A DNA stretch of 34,769 nt, from contig ML991898.1 in the NCBI GenBank assembly GCA_010094025.1, positions 1-34,769 of the forward strand, given 5' to 3'. The DNA is from Viridothelium virens. Its lineage: Eukaryota > Ascomycota > Dothideomycetes > Trypetheliales > Trypetheliaceae. Positions within the stretch are counted from its first letter, which is position 1. Every line of letters starts with the position of its first letter. A program made the position numbers and the translations under genes. Positions 28,618-34,769 of the stretch are shown here, one piece after another. The notes under the pieces are model-generated. The model ran no database searches and was not told the origin of the DNA. It worked only from the letters and a program-made list of their open reading frames with translations.

Positions 28618-30054
28618 ATGCATTTCTCCGAGCATATTGCGGCCTTTGGGGCCTTCCTTAGCTTTGCAGCAGCTCAAACAGCAATCACCATCGATGCTGG
28701 AACAGTATTGCAAGACATTGCTGGCTTCGGTTTCTCTCAAGCTTTTGGTCGTGCTACCGAGTTCAAGAACGCAGCGGCTGGCATTCAGAAGCAAGCCTTA
28801 GACTACCTCTTCAGTACCTCCACCGGCGCCGGCTTCAGTATCATTCGCAATCGCATTGGATCAGGGGGCTCGGGGGACAGTATCGAACCCAACAGCCCCG
28901 GCTCTCCATCCAGTGCTCCAAGTTATGTCTGGGACAATAACGACAGCGGGCAGGTCTGGTTCAGCCAGCAAGCACGCAGCTATGGCGTCAACACCATCTA
29001 CGCCGACGCTTGGAGTGCGCCAGGCTTCATGAAGACCTCTGGTTCCGATGCCACTCCAGGTTATCTATGTGGCACCACAGGCCATACCTGCTCAACCGGA
29101 GATTGGCGTCAAGCATACGCCAACTTCCTCGTCAAATATGTGCAATTCTACGACGCTGCGGGCATCCCAATCACACATCTTGGCTTCCTCAATGAGCCGG
29201 ATTTCTCACCGGGATACTCCCAAATGCAGATCAGCAGCAACGCACAAGAAGCTATCTCATTCATCCCTATCCTCTCCGCTGCCGTCAAAGCTGCGGGTCT
29301 AAGCAACGTCACACTCACCTGCTGTGACGCCGTCGGATGGGGTGCGTAACTCCGCCCTTTTCCCGCTCTTCCCCCTCCAACTAACAACCTCGCAGGCACC
29401 ACCGCAACCTACATCCCCAATCTCGTAAACGCAGGCTCAACATCATATCTCGGCGTCATCACCAGCCATTCCTACTCCGCAGACGCCACGACCAACCTCG
29501 CAGGCACCAGCCTCCCAAAATGGAACACCGAGGGCGGCCCCTCCTCCGCCTTCACAACCACCTGGTACGCGTCCGGCGCCGACAACGAGGGCTTCACCTG
29601 GGCGAACAAGCTCGCCGTCGCAATGGTGAACGCACGTCTCGGCGCCTATCTCTTCTGGGAGGGCTTTGAGCTCCGACAGACGCAGTCAGGCAGCCATCTC
29701 GTCGACACAACGGACGGCGTGAATGCCACGCCCAGTGGCATCTTCTGGGCATTTGCCATGTGGAGTCGGTATATTCGGCCGGGGGCGAAGGCGATTGCGG
29801 CGACGGGGAGTCCGAGCGGGGTGCTGACGGGGGCGGCGAGGAATGCGGATGGGAGCACGGTGGTGGTGCTGACGAATAGTGGGACGGCGAGTCAGAGTGT
29901 GAAGTTGGGGTTTGAGGGGTTTACCCCGAAGACTTCGAGTGCATGGGTGACGAATCAGGGGAGTACGTTTAAGACTACGACGGCGGCGTTGAGTGGTGGA
30001 GCGGTGACGGTGAGCGTGCCGAGTAAGGGCGTGGTGACGGTGCGGTTGACGTAA
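28618..30054 (+). CDS. Secreted GH30 family glycoside hydrolase
   Basis: Exons 28618-29341 and 29396-30054 (54-bp intron, CTAAC branch) encode 460 residues. A signal peptide ends near residue 19-20 (FAAAQ). The (beta/alpha)8 core shows GFGFSQAFGRA, IIRNRIGSGG, YADAWSAPGFMKT, then HLGFLNEPDF with the acid/base Glu193, and LPKWNTEGGP with the nucleophile Glu287. A beta-sandwich C-terminal part contains VVVLTNSG and ends VVTVRLT. Overall layout and length fit fungal GH30 enzymes. The subfamily is uncertain: GYLCGTTGHTCSTGDWRQAY recalls fungal xylanase/glucuronoxylanase types (subfamily 7), while endo-beta-1,6-galactanase (subfamily 5) cannot be excluded. The gene lies 850 bp downstream of the alpha-galactosidase on the same strand, consistent with joint use on hemicellulose. 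Third codon positions flip from C-rich to G/T-rich at about 29760. Confidence 0.9.
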
Positions 30055-30436
30055 GGAGTGTATTGTAGGACTTGAGGATTCAGGTTGGATTGGAGGTAGA
30101 TATTGCAAAGTATCAACACATCTCCTTGGACTCGATCTTCCACTCGCGTGAGCTTTTTACTCTGTCGGGCTTCCTCTGATTCAGCATCTGCCGTATCTCA
30201 AAAAGACCCACTTCTTGCTATCATAACCTCAGAAGTATTCGCGCACTTGATCAATCTCGCCCTGCGCGGAGGCGCTCTTTCTTGTGGGCTTGAATCGAAA
30301 ATAGCTCGTGTATTGATTTTTAACGGTCCGGAAGATCTTGATCACGGTACGCTCCCGCAGCTGTGCTCTGCAAGTTCGACGTGCAAAGAACGAAAATCCG
30401 GCACCTATGTAGGAGTAAAGATTCTCTAGCGCATTA
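30055..30436. other. Intergenic region between convergent genes; nothing else seen
   Basis: 382 bp holding the 3' flanks of the GH30 and SAT4-like genes. The short frames are unsupported. Confidence 0.6.
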
Positions 30437-31898
30437 TCATACATCATTACTCTCGACATTGATGTCTCGTCGGACATTAATTTTGGCTGACAATGTAGGG
30501 TTTTCGTTCTCGTCAGGTTTGTCGCCTGTCTGGATGATAATGGTACTAGTGCCACGCGTATTCACCACTGCTTGCCAGGAAGACCTTTGAGTGTCTGGTA
30601 AACGCCTAAAGGCCCGAGAACTAATATCTACCCCTGGATGTCTAGAGGGATCAGATTCGTGCTTCATTAGGATCCTTGAACGATTTCGCAATCTCGAAAT
30701 GAGATCTCGCGCCGGGTTGATTATAACGACTTCCGCAGCTGGGCGCATGGTCGGGATACAAGCGCAAATTATACCTGTCGATGCTTCGATGCTTGCCCAG
30801 ACATAGTCGTTGTAGAGTACCCCTAGAAAAACAGCAATCCGTCAGTTGTCATCTATCATTGAAACTGCAAGATGACAGCAGTTTACCTACAAGTTATATC
30901 TCCCCATTGTAGAAAGGGATATACTAACCGCACAATGCCAGCGGCGCAGACACTGAGGTGATTGAAGACCAGTTAGGAACAATGAATCAAGCTGCTAAAG
31001 AGCTGGATGCTGCGAGTACTCACAAGGCTCCCACAGCGAAGATACCGGAAACCGAAGCTTTCCGCGTCCATGCAATCCGCAAATTCCAGATCTGAATTAT
31101 TGGAATAGCAAGCAGAGCGAAATCAGTAATGGTGTTCGATATCGTGGTAGCCATATAGTATCGTCCAATATCGAGACATTTGCCGGAAATCGATCTATCC
31201 CACAAAGCCCGTAATGGCTGGTATGATAACTTGTGTCAGTTTCTCTGGTCCAAGTAAGAATCATGTATCTTCAGCTTACAATGCACAAGAAGAAGTCCAT
31301 AGGGACTAAGATAGCCCATGATAGAAATACTATGACAGCGATGAAGTATACCATGACAGCAATATGTCTCACTGGGAAGATCTGTAGGAAAAACATAATT
31401 ATGGATGCTTTTATAACGGTTGTCGTGGTGTGGAAAAGCATGGTCCCGGCCCACATTGTCTAGCTTCATGTCAGTGCTTTCCATTGTGATCTTTACAGAA
31501 GCGGATAGCGGAGGCAGGCACCTTGAGAAACTTGGGTATGGACGGCGGAGGTACCACTTCAATATGTCTGCCTAAGCCGTATCGCTCCACTATGCAAGTC
31601 AGACACTTTCATAGAACCCCAAGATATTTTCGATCGCGTACTGCAAGGCTTTCCCAAGATGATGAAGAAGGAGAAGGAGCATACTTTCAATAATTATAAC
31701 CGCACAACTCCATGCTAGGACCAATCCCACGAGGATAAGGTAATCATGAGCAGCCAGCGGAAACTTCTTGAGCCTTCTCGAGTAGATGCGGGCTATGACG
31801 GAAATTGTAGCTGCAACAGCAATAGGTATAACAACATGCGAAGCTGGAGGGCTGCGGACATCATGGATATTCGTGGACGGAGGATTTAATTCAGTCAT
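30437..31898 (-). CDS. SAT4/rhodopsin-domain seven-span integral membrane protein (six exons)
   Basis: Exons 31898-31685, 31589-31522, 31459-31280, 31217-31024, 30952-30891 and 30822-30437 keep one frame and give 367 residues. Each junction was placed where the family motif is restored: AVIIIE/MERYGLGRHIE, PKFLK/TMWAGTMLFHTTTT, FLCI/PLRALWDRSISGKCLD, VGA/FVCAAGIVRLVY, and GDIT/WVLYNDYVWASIEAS followed by GIICACIPTMRPA. These blocks are characteristic of the fungal rhodopsin/SAT4 domain, which includes Pth11-like receptors. Seven hydrophobic spans are expected (about 20-38, 51-70, 99-121, 124-148, 172-191, 206-229 and 244-260), then a hydrophilic tail of about 105 residues. There is no N-terminal CFEM domain. 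Introns are 62-95 bp. The first 20 residues and the exact start are the least certain. The ligand is unknown; the family is very large in plant-associated ascomycetes. Confidence 0.85.
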
Positions 31899-34769
31899 AG
31901 CTCCTAGGCTTGACACTGACGGACGTATTACCTGCAATACCGTAAGTAAGGGTAGATGAACCTCTGCGATAGGCTTACATAGTCTAGTTCATCAATCGAA
32001 ACCGTCAAAACATTACTATATTCAAGATTAAAGGACTAGCGCGAAGAGAAGCGTTTGTGGTCGACAGATGACTGGAGATGGAGAGCGATTGCAGGTGATG
32101 ACTCGAGGTGGAAAGCGATTGCAGGTAGTGACTGAGCAGGGAGCGCATAAATGATTTTGGCAAATGCAGCCGACACCGTACTCTAAATAATCTAGTCGCC
32201 AAACATGCAGAAAAATCAAAGACTGGAACCAACACAGAAATGATCCCGAAGCGGATGGCCATGCCAGACGTGTAATACATTGCTTTGCAAATGGCGTAAG
32301 ATCGCCGCCATCTGATCAGAATCGCTCGCTGGAATAGGGATCGGCAGGGTTACCAACTCCAAGCTAGAGACCATATGAGGCGGGAGTTGTCATGGGGCCG
32401 GGGATACGTGTCAGTTCCGGAATGCCGGCTCTATTAAGTGACCCAGCATGCAACACTGTTGGTTGCCTGAGTCTCGAAGGCGACCTCTTCGCTAGGACAT
32501 AGAGTAGCACGATAGGAACTTCAAGTCAGGTATCCACCATATAGCGGGCGGGACGACTGGCTCAGCTTTACTCTGTGCTGTGCTGGATTGGCGGGAACTG
32601 CCCGGATGCGCCTACGCGAACTACGATATCGTAAGGTTCCGACCAGAGGGGTTCCACGTCGTTCAACCTCGCCAACGATTTTAATTCGATGACGCTCGAC
32701 TCCAGAGGGCTACAAAGGATGTATCTCTTGAATGTCAGAGCACATAGGCACCTTGGGCATACGTTGAACCGGGCGGTGAGACTTCGGATGTCGGAATCCA
32801 TCCCGACGTCACTTCTAGATACCTACTGACATTCGGGGCGGCACGAACGGAAGAAATAGATGTGACCTGAGCATTGGCATTAAGTATGGACCGTTTCTAG
32901 GTTATTGTCCCCTTTACTCGGTACCGACTGGCACTTACTTTGAGAGCCCCCGATATCTACATCTGTATGGGAATGAAGGTATCGGAGATGGTAAAAAGAT
33001 TGATTTAACCTCAGACGCTCCATGCCAACAGACTTAGCACTTTACTCTTAACCTCAAAAGTTGCGCTAATATCCTGCACAACGGCGTTACAATGCAAAGT
33101 GGCTCGACGACAGTTCCGACAAGCATGGGTCAAGCGGCCTCTAAATCTTTCGTGCTTTCCTCTCGCTTTTATACGTGCCAAGAGCGGTGAAGACAGTGCT
33201 CGGATCTCTAATCGACTCCAGCATTCCCAGAATGGGAATTCAGATGCCTAGACCAGCCTGAATCACCAACTATTTCTGGCGGTGTTAGGTTCGTTTGTCA
33301 GAGACGGGATACACAGGCCAAGAAACCCATCAGAATATAAAATCATTTGGTGTGCCTTTTCGCGATCCAATCTCCATGCAGCCCCCAGAAGATAGGCTCG
33401 ATTCTACCAAGTCTTGTCAGTGAAGGTCTGAAGGGGCACAAATACTTGAATTGTTCGTCCAGACTTCGTTGGTGCCTATCTGGCTTTCACGACGTTTCAA
33501 ATGTTCAGACACACTGCGACACCAATCCCATATGTATGTATGCCTCGACGCTTACTACGTTTGACGGTCATCATTCCATCGGCTATGGAACCATTGTTGT
33601 AAAGAATGCTAATCATGCAAACTTCGGTATCCCTTGTCTCCTGCTACTGTGTAAATTATGCATTTAGAAAAAACATTCACCATAAAATCAAGGAGTCGAG
33701 CCCGGCATCGTCATCGTAGCTTTGAACAGTAAGTCGCAAACGTGGCAAAAAATTGGAATGAATGATCTGTCCCAAAGCCCACCGAGTCTGCACCTGTACC
33801 GATGGCCTACGACTGCTGTGTCCTCATGCACATATAAGTGACACGCACTATTGGCAAAAGATTTGACGTGACGGTCGGCCGATTGCTTTAGATTGAAGAG
33901 TCACTTCACACGCAGTCCATTTTTCTTACTCAGTCTATAAGAGAGTCTCAACGAGAGAAGCTTTGATTTATTACGTCGTTCTTGGACTCGTGGCATCTTC
34001 TCAGGGCTGAAATATTTACACAATAAATTATGGCTGGTACAGTAAGACGATGTTACTGTACTGAGGAGGCTGTTGGCAGAGTTTGGGAAAACTGGTTACG
34101 AAAGGACTGTGAAGTCACAGGCGGAATCTTTTGGTTTTGAGTCATACGTGGAAGCGTAAGGTAGGTGATTCGCAAATGCTATTGAAGCTACCGTGGTCAA
34201 AAGCCAGATTTCAGTTTGAATGCCATTTCTACGCAGAGCCACAGCATAGCAGCTTTGCTATGAGTATGAAGTCAAGACGTATGTCTACTCCGAAGATGTC
34301 CGAAGTCACTTCCAACTTTCTCTGCAGAAGAAGAATATGTGATGCACGTGTCGTGGCTATGAAAGCCGTGCGCTGGCTCAGTTCACCCTTCTGACCTTGT
34401 GTGCTACTTGACGGTGACACAAAACCTACCTAGGCTTCAGGTGAAATCGTGAGTAAAATCTGGCGCATGGGCGATGCACTGAGAGAAATCTCTCACAGAC
34501 CTGAGCGGACTGCGCCTCGCCAATCCCGCTCCATATCACCATTTTGGGTACGTTATCGTCGTCATATCACAATTTAGCACGGAAAGCGCAGCCAGGATTT
34601 TGTCCCACGAACTATCAAGGTATATCTCATTGTGGCGTTTGCCCTTTATACGATCTGGTCTATCCATGGTTCCCACCTCCTGCAGGCCACCACCTCCTGC
34701 AGGCGCACCACCTTCCAATCTCCACCCTTTCAATTAATTATTACTCCACCACCACTCTATTAAAAATTG
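31899..34769. other. Gene-free right flank (2.9 kb)
   Basis: No frame here has a recognisable domain, signal peptide or splice structure that would support a gene; the longest (33347-33667, 106 codons) reads as chance. A 30-bp tandem repeat lies at 32071-32140, and CCACCTCCTGCAGG occurs twice (34673-34686 and 34690-34703). I found no tRNA or 5S rRNA. The left end must contain the promoter of the SAT4-like gene. Confidence 0.5.
32071..32140. repeat. Minisatellite, 30-bp unit x 2.3
   Basis: Bases 32071-32100 and 32101-32130 match at about 25 of 30 positions, sharing the core AGCGATTGCAGGT, and a third partial unit starts ACTGAG at 32131. It lies about 170 bp upstream of the SAT4-like start. 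Confidence 0.7.

Noticed and set aside
29686-30108. 140-codon Arg/Pro/His-rich frame antisense to GH30 exon 2
   Set aside because: An artefact of G/T-rich third positions on the sense strand, which remove stop codons from the other strand.
33347-33667. 106-codon plus-strand frame in the right flank
   Set aside because: No signal peptide, domain or supporting splice structure.
1-34769. CRISPR arrays, bacterial operons, tRNA or rRNA genes
   Set aside because: Intron-bearing fungal genes throughout; no regularly spaced identical repeats and no tRNA- or 5S-like sequence was recognised by eye.

Overview
This is nuclear genomic DNA from a filamentous ascomycete (Pezizomycotina). The evidence is mostly short introns (52-95 bp, apart from three longer ones) with GT...AG ends, several with CTAAC/TACTAAT-type branch sites; a Zn(II)2Cys6 regulator; a SAT4/rhodopsin-type fungal membrane protein; and fungal-type secreted glycoside hydrolases. 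A Dothideomycete is my best guess, but that is an inference from general family resemblance and not shown by the sequence.

Left and centre (about 1-21.3 kb) is dense and housekeeping-like. In order it holds: the 3' end of a polyQ protein (+); a small conserved fungal protein starting MPFRERLKK (-); a six-exon, repeat-rich, disordered protein with seven HYGRDA modules (+); LSM7, an RNA-decay and splicing subunit (-); a protein with an internal Zn2Cys6 cluster (+); the disaggregase Hsp104 (-), with a perfect heat-shock element; an intracellular zinc-ribbon/LysM protein (-); 40S ribosomal protein S22/uS8 (+); and a histidine phosphatase (+). The last exon of the phosphatase, joined across an unusually long 452-bp intron, adds a tail ending in Ser-Lys-Leu, a peroxisomal targeting signal.

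Right part (about 21.3-34.8 kb) is sparser and looks accessory. It holds a large multi-span membrane protein with a glycosylated, Cys-containing outer domain (-); a repeat-bearing gap with a 195-bp TA-flanked inverted-repeat element; a secreted GH27 alpha-galactosidase with a CBM35 (+); a secreted GH30 glycosidase (+); a six-exon SAT4/rhodopsin-like seven-span protein (-); and nearly 3 kb without a supportable gene. The two hydrolases are neighbours in the same direction and could act together on plant cell-wall polysaccharide. The adjacent membrane proteins could be sensors, but that link is only positional.

The most interesting signals are the predicted SKL-ended isoform of the phosphatase and an abrupt intragenic switch of third-codon-position bases (C-rich, then G/T-rich) in at least three genes. 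Exon structures were worked out by hand from reading frame, splice sites and family resemblance; no database search was possible.
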